Assembly (NCBI GenBank): GCA_038030265.1
Contig: CM075943.1
Span: 1,302,001 to 1,366,000, forward strand
From: Corythucha ciliata
Lineage: Eukaryota; Arthropoda; Insecta; Hemiptera; Tingidae
DNA: 64,000 bases
Reading direction: 5' to 3'
The notes under the pieces were generated by a model, which was not told the DNA's origin, searched no databases, and worked only from the letters and a program-made list of their open reading frames with translations. The translations under genes and the position numbers were made by a program. Of this stretch, positions 45,238 to 57,462 are shown in pieces; position 1 is the stretch's first letter, and every line of letters starts with the position of its first letter.

Positions 45238-45355
45238 TAAAATTGTGAAAAATTTCAATTTGCATAAAAAATTGAAAATACGCCAATTCGTGGCTTCTGA
45301 AGGCAACTTTGAGGTTAAAAGTGAGAAAAGACGCCAATTTATGGCTATGTATTCC
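45238..45355 (-). repeat. Degenerate 30-nt repeat, right-hand remainder of the block split by hAT
   Basis: Continues ggctaaaattgtgaaaa and acgccaattcgtggc in the same orientation as 41080-41648. Confidence 0.65.
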
Positions 45356-47261
45356 CCAACCTATACCCCCAAACTCTACGCCACTGCGTTATCAGTCGTA
45401 AACTGAAGCTCATGCAACCGGCGCCCCCTTAATCAAGGCCCCCCCTGCGCCTCGACACCCCAGTCCGCCCCTGCGTATAAGTTATATTATCTCTACGGTG
45501 GGTCCCCAATTTGTCAGGAGCAGGATCTCTGCAAATGAAGCGGGGAATTTTTAGAGTAAATTCCCGGCCCACCCATTTGTCCGGATACCCACTGACTGGG
45601 TGACTTTGAACGCGATGGGGTAGGGTGGGTTCAAAGTTCAAGTTAACAGGCATATAAATGTTCCGAATCATTCGGATGGAGTGGGTATAAGAAAAAACAG
45701 TTCGTATGACTGATTAGTTGTAGAACGATACACGGGCATAGCCAGAGGAGGATGTTGCCCTCCCCTATACTTAAAAGCGAATCCAGTGAGACAACTGACC
45801 ACCAACCAACCATTAATCTAACTGAAGAAAGTCTGTGAACCTAATTTATCAGTTGAATTTCTGGCAATTAATCCAATTTAGTCATGATTCTTTCACTTTA
45901 ACCACACTGAGTATGAATTTCCTTTTAGAAAAAGTAAATTAGCTGAAAAGAAATAATCTTAAAAGCCGGTTTTCGAGGTCGTTAATTTACTGAAAAAAAT
46001 AAAATAAAAAAAAAATGGTTATTTTTCTCACGGAACACAAAACTCGGTTAGAGACGACCGTACTCAAAGCTGTTGGTATAAGCCTTCTAACGTATAAAAG
46101 CTGTCAATTTCCCCACAGAGAAGGACACTAATGTCAAAAAACTTGACTTTTTGTCACCACATAAACTAACTAGGTTCGGCAACAGTTATAGGCTCCTCAA
46201 ACTGGCTATTCATCATGGAAATGTCCATTCATGTTCATAAACCATAGACAACGTCAGAAAAGCTGTTTCTAAAATCAGAAATTCACTTACCAAAAACAGC
46301 AGTTTTATCTCTGAAACAGAGCAGGAACCCCGGAATCGTGATTTTTCAAAAACCGGCTAATTCACCCAAAAAAGTGACTGTTTCACACAGCAGTAAATGG
46401 CTATTACACAACCAGTTGGTCACTCTCCGAACATAGATCCTCGGGTATCTGGCAACCCTAGCCCTCACGCTGGAACTATTCTCTGAATGCAATAGGCAGG
46501 ATTATGTTGCAACATTGTAATGTACGTTACACACGTACCATGTTATGATGCATCTGACATCTGGCTCCTGAGAAGCCCCACCCCTGGAACAAGGTCTGGC
46601 TACGCCGTTATGGATGTGCCCGAAAATTTGTAATCAATGATGGTTCGATGTAGGGTCGAAAGAAACATTATTTACTATCGAATACGAATGCATTACGAGT
46701 AAGTTGTTGGAGCGTCGAAAGCCCTTCAAAGTTTAACATGAAACATGATTCGAATTAAACATCAAAGTAGCTGAACTGCAACCCTTGAATTCTATAAAAT
46801 AAAGTTATTTCTTACAATAACACTCACCTAGCGCATGAAAAGTTTGGAACAACAATATTCCTCGTGCCGGTAATGCACGTTTCTTTTCTATACTACACGC
46901 TGACTAAAAGAATTTGTGAAACACAGAAAAACAAATTTTTAAAATATACTTCTTTTTAGCGGTTTTCTTATCCAGAACAGAAATGGCGTCAGTCTTATCA
47001 AACATTGCTTTTACCTGTATCTATAGTATCTCTAATTTTACTGTCTTCAATGTTGTAGCCTGATCTGCATCATATGTTCCAACTCGCTGTGCAATTAATA
47101 AGTCGGCAGGCGCCTTATTCACTAACTTTTGTCACCATTGCTTTCTTCAAGAATCATATGTTTCCATTCAGATTTCTTAATTTCTTGAACGATATTTTAC
47201 TGTTTCTAATTTAAACACAGTTTCTATTTCGTTAGAGAATAAGGCCCTAGTACGTAAGCAT
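45356..47261. other. Non-coding region
   Basis: No gene is supported. 45377-45387 (CTACGCCACTG) and the sequence near 46600 resemble ends of insect hAT-type MITEs, but partners with target duplications were not found. Confidence 0.35.
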
Positions 47262-47269
47262 ATAAGGTC

Positions 47270-48508
47270 TAGTGATGGGTTTACACCGGGAAAATAAAAT
47301 TTCGGGTTTTTTCCCTGGGAAAAAACCGGGAAAAAACCCAATTTGGGAAAATACTGGGTTTTTATCCGTTTTTCACTGAATGTTGCAACAGACTCAGCAA
47401 ATGAATAATAAACAAACGACTATAGGTATTTATTGCACCCATAGAATCATACGAACTCTCTGTTTACACAAAAATGGTTAAAATTCTAACCGTTACGGCA
47501 GACAAAGCTGAAGCCGAGCCTTGCCACCAAATATCGAATAATTTTTCTATTGGAATTCATCGCCAGAGGTTTCCTCGTTTGTTGACGATGATGATGATTC
47601 AGATGCCGTTGCATCAGTTTCGTTGGACCTTTGAAAAATGAAGTGTGAATTTGCCTGCCGAACCTGTTTTCGGTATCCCAGCGTCCAAGAAGGTTTGAGG
47701 AGTCACTGCTTTCTGTTTTTGCTTCTTCGAAGATTTTGAATTTTCCAATTGTGGGACAGATAGGTCAGTTTTCCGGCTTGATCAGTCGTTAAACTTTTTT
47801 GTTTTGTTTTTTTTTGCTGTTCATTCAAGAAAACGTGCTAAAGGATCTTTCTGTCGCAGCTGATAAAATTCTAACCGCAACGGAAGACAAAGTTGAAGTC
47901 GAACAAAGTCCTTGCCACCAAACACTTGGCGTGACCGCCGAGGCACTTTCCCACAAAAATGTCTTCCCCCAGAGTCCATCCTTGGAACGATAGTTGGCCA
48001 AATCCACCATCGCTTTGTCGACATTAACCTTCATCTGTGTGGCAACCTTATGAATTTTTAATGCCTTCTATTTGCTCGTCTTGCTCAGCAGCGTCCCCTA
48101 TGATGATGGGCCCAGGAGTGTCGCAGCGTAATGAATACTACTTTTAACGCTGGAGTCAATTCTGTCTTTCAGTTTTCCTAGAATCAGGGACTGTTCATTC
48201 TTGGAAAGTGACGACCGAGGTAAATTTTCAGCGACCTTTAGCTCAATGTGGCGTAATGCGAGATGAATTATCTCTATGGAGCAGATAGAGACTTCTCAGA
48301 GTTGAGGGAAAGGTTAAAAGAGGCTGCGCGAGGAAAAAAACTCACGCTTCGAGGCTGAATTCTCTAATTTCTGCAGTGATAAGTTCTATTCAAATTGAAC
48401 TAATAAAAACCCAATTCGGGTGGGAAAATACTTTCTTGGGAAAAAACCGGGTTTTTTCCCAAAAAACGGGAATATTCCCAATGGGTTTTTTCCCTTGACC
48501 CATCACTA
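47270..48508 (-). mobile_element. Internally shortened hAT element with perfect TSD
   Basis: The ends TAGTGATGGG and CCCATCACTA are perfect 10-bp inverted repeats. ATAAGGTC is duplicated on both sides (47262-47269 and 48509-48516), the 8 bp expected of hAT. Subterminal regions are full of short cccgggtttttcccgggaaa-like palindromic motifs. The interior holds minus-strand transposase remnants. Confidence 0.9.
47560..48250 (-). pseudogene. hAT transposase C-terminal part, broken
   Basis: From upstream to downstream on the minus strand: SIHYAATLLGP, then VDKAMVDLANYRSKDGLWGK, then WWQGLCSTSTLSSVAVRILS and AATERSFSTFS. This is the hAT dimerisation (hATC) region with WW, the helix of LA--LL type and SAA-ERSFS. 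A stop follows FSTFS where a Trp or Tyr normally sits. An acidic Ser-rich tail (TASESSSSSTNEETSGDE) ends near 47565. Several frameshifts separate the parts. The N-terminal BED finger and catalytic core are missing. Confidence 0.75.
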
Positions 48509-48649
48509 ATAAGGTCCCACGGTAATGGACCACACTAACACCAACTTGATCAATATAGAAGGGAGAATTGAAAAAACCCAAAGTAGGTAAAGAAATAAGC
48601 AATTCAAAAGCAAAAACAACAACAAAAACAATATTTTACACTTTTTGGC

Positions 48650-48865
48650 GACGAAGGGTTCACCACAATTTCTCGTTCCATTTTTATTAATAGGCACCCT
48701 GAAATGTTGAAACACCTGTATTCATGTTCCTTCCTTCGACCATCTGAGGTTCAAATTAAGCAATCTGGAAGAAGAAACAGTTGTTCAGGCCGTATTTGTC
48801 TCCAGATGCTTCGGAGACTCGAATATATTCGATAGAATGGCATTCTATCTGCATGAAGTATCAAC
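48650..48865 (-). repeat. Dispersed repeat, copy B (inverted to copy A at 34570)
   Basis: Matches the reverse complement of 34570-34830 closely, with two short segments absent. It starts about 140 bp to the right of the hAT element at 47270-48508. Confidence 0.7.
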
Positions 48866-51800
48866 TCGTTTTTAAAATGTCTTATACCCACATAGAATGC
48901 CTCAGTTGAACGAAAAACGCGGGCCAATTCAAAACAAATTGAGGTGAAATACTACTATCAGCGCTCCATTCATCAGGTTTCAATGAGCAGTACTCTGATT
49001 TATGACGCATGAAAATCCATGCGTAGTCTGTCTTGTCCGTGTCAGGTTCTTAAGTGTATACCTGCCTTAATGCGTCACTTTTTATTCACTGAAACCCGAA
49101 GGAATATGTGAGCAGTGATACATTTTATTTTTCTAAATGCAACATTCGCGGGGAGAAGTGCAAGTACTTTCAATTACATTATGTTTTAGACCCCAGTGGC
49201 ACTTAGTAACTGGGTGAATGAGTTTCCATGCCAACTTTGGCCGAGGTAAAATGATTATAACGGGCTGTGGCAATCTTTTGTTATCCCACGTGTGGGGGGG
49301 AAGTACCAGCATTTTTAGGTACTTTGAGTCATCGACCCCAAAGGTACTTGGTATTTGTGCTCGGGAGTCACCGTAGTAGGTTTGGTTGAGCTCTAAGTAG
49401 TCTGTCGGGGGATATCACAGGCTTAAGTAGCGGCGAACAGCACGCTAATATTCTCACAATTCTTCTATTATCTTGCGAAAAATAATATTTTCTCTTATTT
49501 TAGAGTGTCTACAACAGGAATGCTTTGTCGAATCAGGCAAATCATTCAACGGTGCCACCGTAGCCCCTTTTTCACAACTGTATCATTTTAGTTTAACTAC
49601 AGATTTCAGGAGCCAGTACATCGTGAATGGTTGAACTCACGAATAAATGTTAGGGACAAAAGTTGTCGCAAATCACATCAGCTTTCATAGTGGATTTAGT
49701 GCTTGACCCGATCCAATGACTTGCTTTTGAGATTATATGCGAAAACCTTAAAAATGCCACACTTACCCCCTCCCCCTGAGGTTAGCTCGCTAGGTAGGAG
49801 TGGGGACTTTTAGCATAATCACCTCCTAACATGCCTGAATCGATTCCCGAAGTAAAACCCCTGTTGGCGAAAAGTCTGTCTACAAACCCTTATTTGACCA
49901 GACTAATAATTATTTGAAGGGTTCCAGGGAAAAACGACCTCAGCCCACTTTTGCTACGAATGTATCTTGTGAAGCCATTTGGCAGTTTGTCCTGTGTACT
50001 ACAATTTAGTTGATTCGATAAAAGCGTTAAGTGGCTTAAGACCTTCAGAAACACAGTAAGAAATATACCGTACAAGAGAAAAACGCGCGCCCAAGGGAAG
50101 AAGGGGATACAGGCCAGTCCGCCCAAGCAGCTGATGGTTGCCTATGTTTTCTAATATACGAATTTCTGGTCAAATTATGACTTATTTATGGCCTATTTTC
50201 TTCTTCGAGTAAAAAAAAAAACTTTACGAGTTGAAAAATTTTGAATTCAATTTTCTATAAGTTTAGTTTAAGTGGATTAAAGCCGTTCTACCCCGGGAAC
50301 CATCATTTGGAAATGGCACTGTTTGTGACAAATGTAGTAACCGACAAGGTTTCTCTCACTCACAATCCTCTCAGTACCTCATTACCTATTCCCCTTATTT
50401 CATTGCAGACTGAATTAACCGTACCCATGATGAGGGAAATTCTGGGGTTCTGGATGGAGGGAGAGTGTTCACGTTAGGTGAAATGAACAAAAGACTGCCG
50501 CGAAGATAGACAATGAATTGAAAGATTGGAGGGGGGGGGGTTGTTGAGTGGCTGTTGTGTTAACGGCACAGTGTTCTATGGTATGATGCAACTCGTTTTC
50601 CAATCCGAGTTTTGACTCTGATTCATTGCTACTCGCGAAAGGATTAATATTCCTCGAAAAGGAAAATTTGAACAAAGGACAAATGGTTTGGTCGGGAACG
50701 ATCCGAGCGTGGTTTTTCAGTGTTTGATTATTCAACCCAAATCAATAAAAGATCATGTTGTTATTTGAATTTTCCCTTCTACGCTTCATAACTCTCTTCC
50801 CTGAATAAAAAGAACGAATAATAATTCTGACAAAAAATAATATAAGGCAATCCGCTTCTGTCTATGTTTAAAATGACTCTTGGGAACTGATATTACTTCA
50901 GTTGGAACAATTTAATATCTCAGACGCCTTGGCTCAATTCCCGTTTATCACAGCGGATAAACACAAGCACAAGAAGGGGAGTCAAGCGCGCTAAGCCTCT
51001 CCATTCCTTTCCAAACCAACGATGGTGTCGACGCCGGTAATGGATGACGCGCCTTGACCAGTCTGCTAGAATCCTTAACGTTCATTCCTTTCCATTACGG
51101 TTTGAAATTAGTTTTGTCAATCCCTTCGTCTTTCAACAGACAGGAGGCCCTTCTAAATCACAGCTACGTTTATTTCAACTTATTTGATTTTTTTTTTTTC
51201 GTGGTGTCACCCTCTCCCCCTCCATCAATGAAGAGAAGAGGAGAGGAGAATTAGCTTTTATTCAATTGTCGGAATTTAAGCAGGCCGCATCACTGGAAAA
51301 CGTTGTAAAACAAAAAGAATAAGAATTAAATGAGTTGAACATCCAACAACTTTGTTATAGTTGTTGTTTTTCATTGTGCAAGACAATGAAGCCTCTTGGA
51401 GTATGAGAAGCCTTGAGTTGTGGGGAGCATTTCTTTTATGGAGAAGTGTTACCATAAGAGAAACCCAGTCTATCAAAGAGTTTTCTGTGGTGGTGAAGAG
51501 TGGCAGCATGAGGTGGAGGGAGGCTCCATTAGTGAAAAAAGAGAGACAAGACGTTAAATTTATTAGATATGAACCCACATCTTTATTCTGCGGCTTTTGA
51601 TATATTAATTCTTGTGCTTTAACAAAGAACAAAAACGTTTACTCCGAAGAAGGAAGGAAGTACCGGAAACGTGAAAGGAAAGTCTCGTAATGTTAAACTT
51701 TCAACAGTCCTGAGCTCTTAAACAAGTTTCACTATGAAAAGCTAAAATTTCACTTTCAAGGCCTACGATACAACCAAAAATGCCTTTGTCTTTATGTGCT

Positions 51801-53240
51801 CTTTGTGTGTATAACGGTCTCCCTCCACTCACAATTTACTTCAGACTCTGGCACGACGAGTTTTCTCATGTTCATTCGATGGTCATTGGTGATTATTACT
51901 GAAATGGATCGGGAACAGGCTAACACGGAAATCCTCGAATGAACCTAACGAGCTTTCCACTTACTCTCCGTGGTCTCTTGGTGTTAACAGCCTATCACCC
52001 TAGTCCAATGTATCAAGGAAATCGTTAATATGTAAATATTAGGAATCCAAAATGCACTTTGCTAAAAGAATGTCGCTCGTACTTAGGCAACCAAAGCTTC
52101 AACATCAAAGAGGGTACCGCCCGAATGGGCAGAATTTCTTCTACCAGATTTGTTTAGGGTTGTTCGAGTTTCACCCGTACATTTTGTTGTTGTTGTTTTG
52201 GTTTTAGATGATTGCGTAGTGCCTCGAGGGGCTTATTAAATTTCTCTTTTAAAAACATCTTTGTCGTTGTTGTTTTTTTCATATAGATGCGATTTTTTTT
52301 TTTTTTTGGCTCCAGCAACATGGTCATTTTATGCTACCAGCGTAAACATTACTATCTTCTCACTGTTTACGTAGCAAAATTATCAGTTCTACCTATATTA
52401 CTTGAATGTAAGCAGAGCAACACGACCAGCATTAGCATGCAAATCGCTACAAACGCGGAAAACTTAATACAGACTACGAGACTGGTGGTGGGCAGGGGGG
52501 AACTTGGGATATTTCTGCCGAAAATGGACTTGAAATCTACGTGACTGAACCTGTGATAAGCCTGTGTGAATAGAAATGTAACTAAAACTTGACACAAATA
52601 TTGCAGTTTATTCGTTGAGTTAGTTCTGGGATATTACCACCCAGCATAAAAGATCCCCTGATGTACATTCTCGCCAAAAAATAAATGTACTTCGGCCCTC
52701 CCGCAGGTAAAATTGGAGTCAATTACGAGAGCCAATTTGCCTTTTTTCTCTCTAAACAACACAATCCAGCTCGTGTTCGATTATGGAGTTCCTTTGTTGT
52801 CAATCATGGAACAGATTCGATTATTTTGGGAAAGTAGGTACAGATTTTTAGGCAGAATTCTCTCTATTTAACGGACAGGTACTCAGTTTTTAGAGGCTTA
52901 TACTGCTATACATTCTGAAATTTCTCTAAGCAATGAAGCGAGCACTGGGCGGAGGAAATCTGTGTTTGTGCCGAACTGATAATTTTTGCGGCCAAGCGTC
53001 CAACTCTGCGTAGTGTGAATATTAGATTTTACGGGTCGAAAAAAAACAAAAAAAAAACGGGACAAAGCTGTTTAATGGACACTTGGTTGAAAGCCTCATA
53101 AACCTCGTCCCCCCAAATCGAAATCGAAAGACTTTGAAAAATGTCCCTAAAAGGCGACCGCTTAAACTGTCTAACATTACTGAGTCGAGAAATGCTCAAC
53201 AGAAAGTGCCTCATACAGCCATTGCATTTATGTGAGATAT
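48866..53240. other. Non-coding region
   Basis: No protein gene is supported; open frames are short and without domains. Positions 48977-49100 show an imperfect inverted repeat (GGTTTCAATGA with TCACTGAAACC, and GACGCAT with ATGCGTC). A G10 run lies at 50531-50540. Confidence 0.35.
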
Positions 53241-53320
53241 TACGTTGTTGGTTTGTTTGTTGTTGCTGTTGTTGTTGTTGTTGTTGTTCTTCTTCTTCTT
53301 TTTCTTCTTCTTCTTCTTAC
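53241..53320. repeat. (GTT)n/(CTT)n microsatellite
   Basis: Trinucleotide GTT then CTT repeats. On the minus strand these are AAG and AAC repeats lying downstream of the I-like LINE, so they may be its 3' tail. Confidence 0.7.
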
Positions 53321-53659
53321 TACTATTCTTATTGCCTAGATATGTGTCATTGTGGGTTCTTGGGTTTTGTTATTGAGTAGTGATACTGTTGGGGTTTTAT
53401 TTATGTTATATTTGTTAAATAATAGTTGAATGTTGATTATTATTGAATATAGGTGTATATTATATATTTTTATTGGTGTTATCGAGTTTTACTGAGTTAT
53501 TGATGTTAATACATGGTTATGTTTTTATTTATTGTTTATTGATGTCTTTGATGTTTTTATTGCTATTTATTGTTTTAATTAGTGAGTATTCAAGGAAAAA
53601 TTTTCTTTAGTTATTTTACTTTTTTTTTATATTCTTATTTTCGCATCCTTGATATTTGA

Positions 53660-54960
53660 TTATGTGATTTTTATGGAATTGTAGTCGAATGGCAGGTCTA
53701 AAATTGGTGATAGTTGAGCGAACATTTCTTGTCTCTGCCTGTCAAACTTCTTACACGTGAGTATGATATGTTTCATGTCCTCCTTTTCGAGACACTCACT
53801 GCATTTTTCTGACGTTCTTCTGCCAATTTTTGCCAGGTAGGACCCGCACAGAGCGTGTCCCGATCTTAGTCTGCACATTATCTTTATCTCTCTACTTCCT
53901 GGTGAAGCTAAATAAAACCAAGGATGCCCACCGACCCTTGTTAAGAGTGATTTGTAGAACCGTCCTTTTGTACCGGTATTGTACTGGTCTTCCCATGATG
54001 TCAACGTGCTTCGTTCCAGTCTTGTCTATAAGGAGTTGCAACACCTTGAATGGCAGCTTGTTGAGCCAGCCTATCTGCTGCCTCGTTCTCCGTGATGCCG
54101 ACGTGTCCCTTCACCCAAACTAGTTTGATCTCTTGTGATTTGTTACGTGTTAGCACTTCTGCTTTTAAGGTTAGTATCAGATGATTGGAATACGAGCTGT
54201 ACTGAGTATTATCCATATATTCTACCAGGCTCCGAGAATCAGTTAAAACTGCATATTTTCCTGCTGAAAGACTTCGAATGTATTTTACCGCTTCGATTAC
54301 TGCGACTATTTCGGCTGAAGCACTTGACATATATTGATTTAGTTTAAATTGTTTGACAACGTCATTGAGTGGATCGTACACTGCTGCCCCCACTTGGTCG
54401 CCCTTCTTCGAGGCATCTGTGAATATCAAAGTGTGGTCAGGGATTGTGCCGTGTATATCTTGTTTGAATATAGCATTAACGGTGTACGGTAATGTATCCT
54501 TATAATTTTGCAAACAAATGGTGTCTACTTCCTCGGTTACCATGGTAAAGGCATGTTCGTATATGGGATAGGTGTAGGATCTGTACGTGATCATGCTGAA
54601 TTCAGATACTCTGTTGAAACTATCGACCATGAGAGGCCGCGGTTTATTTCTCCAGTATGCATATGTTGCTACCATTCCGACCAGTTGAGTCAATTTACCT
54701 GATATCTGAGGTTTGAAAGATAGGACATTCATCGTATACCTGTCAGTTAGGATCATCCTTCTCAAGCTAAGAGGCATTTCTGCTGTTTCGACCTGCATCA
54801 CGTCGATAGGCGTGCTTTTGAGATACCCAAGGCAAATTCGTATGGCATCTATCGATCGCATTTAGTCTTTCCTTATTTCCATTGCCATAAAATAAAGCTC
54901 CAAAGTCTATAATTGAGCGGATGGTTGCTCGGTAAAAACTTAAGCAGGTTTTTGGGTCTG
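53660..54960 (-). pseudogene. I-like LINE ORF2, RT thumb + RNase H + zinc knuckle, broken
   Basis: SFYRATIRSIIDFGALFYG marks the post-RT thumb. RNase H: HTLIFTDASKKGDQVGAAVY (first Asp), SSASAEIVAVIEAVKYI (Glu), KYAVLTDSRSLVEYM (Asp) and VWVKGHVGITENEAADRLAQ (HVG and last Asp). The tail has CSECLEKEDMKHIILTC, a CX2C-H-C knuckle. Frameshifts lie near 54845 and near 54000. The catalytic RT core is absent because of 5' truncation. Confidence 0.82.
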
Positions 54961-54989
54961 CGCCCCACTTGCTATGCGCTCTCTCATCA

Positions 54990-55490
54990 TCACATCCAAA
55001 TTTATTTATTTAATTATAGAGCCACCTTTTCTCTATAAATTGGTGACCCCCGACTAAAACCCAACAAAATTGTGAAAATTCAGCTCCCCTCGCTACGCAA
55101 ACCATCCGGTCTTCAACTGCTCTGCAATATCTTTGACGACGGCTCTTTTCTCTTCAGGCTTCAACCATCATCTCATGGGCTCGAATGAGCACCACGCGCC
55201 GCTCAACATCAACAACATTTCCCGGTCTTGCCGAACTCACCCGGCACCAGACTCCGGTTCAGCTCCACGGCTTCAGGACTCGCTTGCTCGAGATAATATA
55301 CTCGCACGAGTTCCTGGCCCTGCAGCAAGCTGAGCCCTCTCAAATCAACGCACTGCATTTCTTCAACCCTCAAATCGACGAGCAGCAATTACCGAGCAAA
55401 CGAGCTCCATTTCGCCACTTACTCAAACCATCGTCACTCACCATCAACATCTCCTTCGCTCTCAATCAATCGATCGCTTCTTGATCATCT
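54990..55490 (+). mobile_element. LTR-retrotransposon fragment (LTR end, PBS, leader)
   Basis: TGGTGACCCCCGAC at 55041-55054 is nearly the tRNA-Trp primer-binding site seen in the Gypsy element at 24438, with one extra C. The ~30 bp before it (tagagccacc, ttctctataaa) would be the end of an LTR. A 99-codon open frame (55185-55484) follows, rich in Thr, Gln and Pro, possibly gag start, but not recognised. The fragment runs towards the assembly gap. Confidence 0.45.
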
Positions 55491-55619
55491 CAGCAGTATC
55501 TTTCAACGAAAGCCGCTACATCTTGAGGTGAGCATAAACTAGCACCCCCACAGTGGACAGAGATCCAAGAGAGCTTCCTACCAGGGCAAACGGCTTCTGA
55601 TAGACCTAATAACCTCTGC

Positions 55620-56119
55620 NNNNNNNNNNNNNNNNNNNNNNNNNNNNNNNNNNNNNNNNNNNNNNNNNNNNNNNNNNNNNNNNNNNNNNNNNNNNNNNNN
55701 NNNNNNNNNNNNNNNNNNNNNNNNNNNNNNNNNNNNNNNNNNNNNNNNNNNNNNNNNNNNNNNNNNNNNNNNNNNNNNNNNNNNNNNNNNNNNNNNNNNN
55801 NNNNNNNNNNNNNNNNNNNNNNNNNNNNNNNNNNNNNNNNNNNNNNNNNNNNNNNNNNNNNNNNNNNNNNNNNNNNNNNNNNNNNNNNNNNNNNNNNNNN
55901 NNNNNNNNNNNNNNNNNNNNNNNNNNNNNNNNNNNNNNNNNNNNNNNNNNNNNNNNNNNNNNNNNNNNNNNNNNNNNNNNNNNNNNNNNNNNNNNNNNNN
56001 NNNNNNNNNNNNNNNNNNNNNNNNNNNNNNNNNNNNNNNNNNNNNNNNNNNNNNNNNNNNNNNNNNNNNNNNNNNNNNNNNNNNNNNNNNNNNNNNNNNN
56101 NNNNNNNNNNNNNNNNNNN
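55620..56119. other. Assembly gap of 500 N
   Basis: Exactly 500 undetermined bases, a conventional placeholder for an unknown gap length. Reading frames across it are meaningless. Confidence 0.98.
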
Positions 56120-56279
56120 CCAAGGCATTTCTTTCTACTATCCTATAGAGGTGTAGGATTATCCTTTTTTTTTATGGTGACCGCAAACCTCCGGACCGCA
56201 AAACTCCGGCAACCGGAGGAGGAAGGCACCCCAATCCCAACGAAGCCTCCCTTTCACAATGGTTGTGTGTTATTTAGGT

Positions 56280-56725
56280 AGGGCGAAATTGCAAGTTATA
56301 CTTGGGAGCAATAGCGGAAAAATGTTTGGTTTTGAATAATAATCAGGAGAAAAATTGTGAGTTTAGGTGATGAATAGCCGCGAACTTGTACGTTATGGAC
56401 GATTTACGCCGTGAAATTGCACTGGTGGAGGAGGCAGGAATAAATAGCCGCGAAATGCAAATTTCGAGGGATATTTAGTTTTCAAGGGACAGTTTCGGAG
56501 TACATCAGCCGCGATATTGCGAATTTCGTGAGGAGTTTCGAGATTAGAGTTTTAGGTATGAAAAGCGACGGAATTGTAAATTTCGAAGGATAAATAGCCG
56601 TGAAAAGGCAGTCAGGAGGCCAATAGTTACAAAATTGCCGCTTTTAAAAGGACAACAGCCAAATAACTGTGAGTTCATCGGACCAATAGCCGTGAAGTTT
56701 CGGGGGGGGGGGGCAAATAACTGCA
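56280..56725. repeat. Degenerate ~30-nt repeat (nagccgcgaaattg type)
   Basis: Recurring aatagccgtgaa and aaattgcaaatttcg motifs. It sits just before the second duplication copy and includes a G12 run (56702-56713). Confidence 0.45.
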
Positions 56726-57104
56726 CCAAATAATGTTTCAAGTTTTTGTTGTGTGTGCCAAATCCTCTTTATGGGGGCCGCTCATACTTCATCATTCGTT
56801 GTTGATTATTTGTCCACGTCGGCACCCGCCCTACGCAAGCGCTCCCGGCCCTCCAAAACAGGAACTTCGCGTTTTTTAGAGCTCACATAGATTTTACACG
56901 TTCAGATCCCAATTTAATGGGTTTTGGTTGATTCTTGAACTAATTCCACCTTTGGCTCCGTTAAGTAAGAGCAATACCTACCACCAGTACGGCTATTCCA
57001 GAAATCACATTTTAACGGAACTGGCACGCTAAAAATCAACTTCGCGGGGTTTGCCCGCTAAAAAATTAAACTTTACGTATTTCACACGGCTCTAACGCAA
57101 GTCA

Positions 57105-57317
57105 AAAGCTATGTCTTTACTTGTACCTTTTCGCGTGCGTCAGAGAAATGCGTCGGAGCTCACGGTGTGTTGATCGTGAGACATGCGTCATGGCGTGCCT
57201 CAAGCAGCTGGACGCGTATCAGAAATTGTTTGGGTTGCTTGAAAGTTCAAGGCGGAAGTTGAAAAGGTGTGTTGAATGAAAAAAGGAAGACGAAAGCTCA
57301 CAAGTGGAGACATAGCT
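57105..57317. mobile_element. MITE-like hairpin (copy 2 of 1130-1342)
   Basis: Same terminal inverted repeats AAAGCTATGTC and GACATAGCT around a ~210-bp body. Confidence 0.55.
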
Positions 57318-57381
57318 GGAGACAATGGACCTGGGTGGGGTTCGGCTTAGCTTATCCCTCGGAGTACGACCTCTCATAGGC

Positions 57382-57454
57382 GTCTCCGTGGCGCAAATGG
57401 CAGCGTGCTGGACTGGTAATCCAGAGGTTGCGGGTTCAAATCCCGCCGGGGAGC
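57382..57454 (+). tRNA. tRNA-like gene, anticodon GGT (copy 2)
   Basis: Identical to the 73 nt at 1407-1479, including the G:G at position 1:72, both Pol III boxes and the anticodon loop CTGGTAA. Identity despite nearby substitutions (for example ctccc to ctctc just upstream) is compatible with selection, but the length is too short to prove it. Confidence 0.65.
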
Positions 57455-57456
57455 CA

Positions 57457-57462
57457 TTTTTT
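57457..57462 (+). terminator. Pol III T6 terminator (copy 2)
   Basis: Six T three bases after the tRNA-like gene, as in copy 1. Confidence 0.6.

Larger units (their letters stand above)
53241..54985 (-). mobile_element. 5'-truncated I-like LINE with RNase H
   Basis: The minus strand carries the RT thumb region, an RNase H domain, a C-terminal zinc knuckle and an AT-rich 3' UTR ending in a trinucleotide microsatellite. RNase H after RT is characteristic of the I group, and I elements end in simple repeats rather than poly(A). The 5' end stops near 54985 against an LTR-element fragment. Confidence 0.75.

Noticed and set aside
42012..45387. CAGTGGCGTA at 42018 and CTACGCCACTG at 45377 as ends of one element
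   Set aside because: The pair would cross the well-supported hAT boundary at 45229 and the 8-bp flanks do not match.
48977..49100. Imperfect inverted repeat resembling a MITE
   Set aside because: Arms match only in short blocks and no target duplication is visible.
55490..56128. Long minus-strand open frames across 55620-56119
   Set aside because: They consist almost wholly of undetermined bases in an assembly gap.
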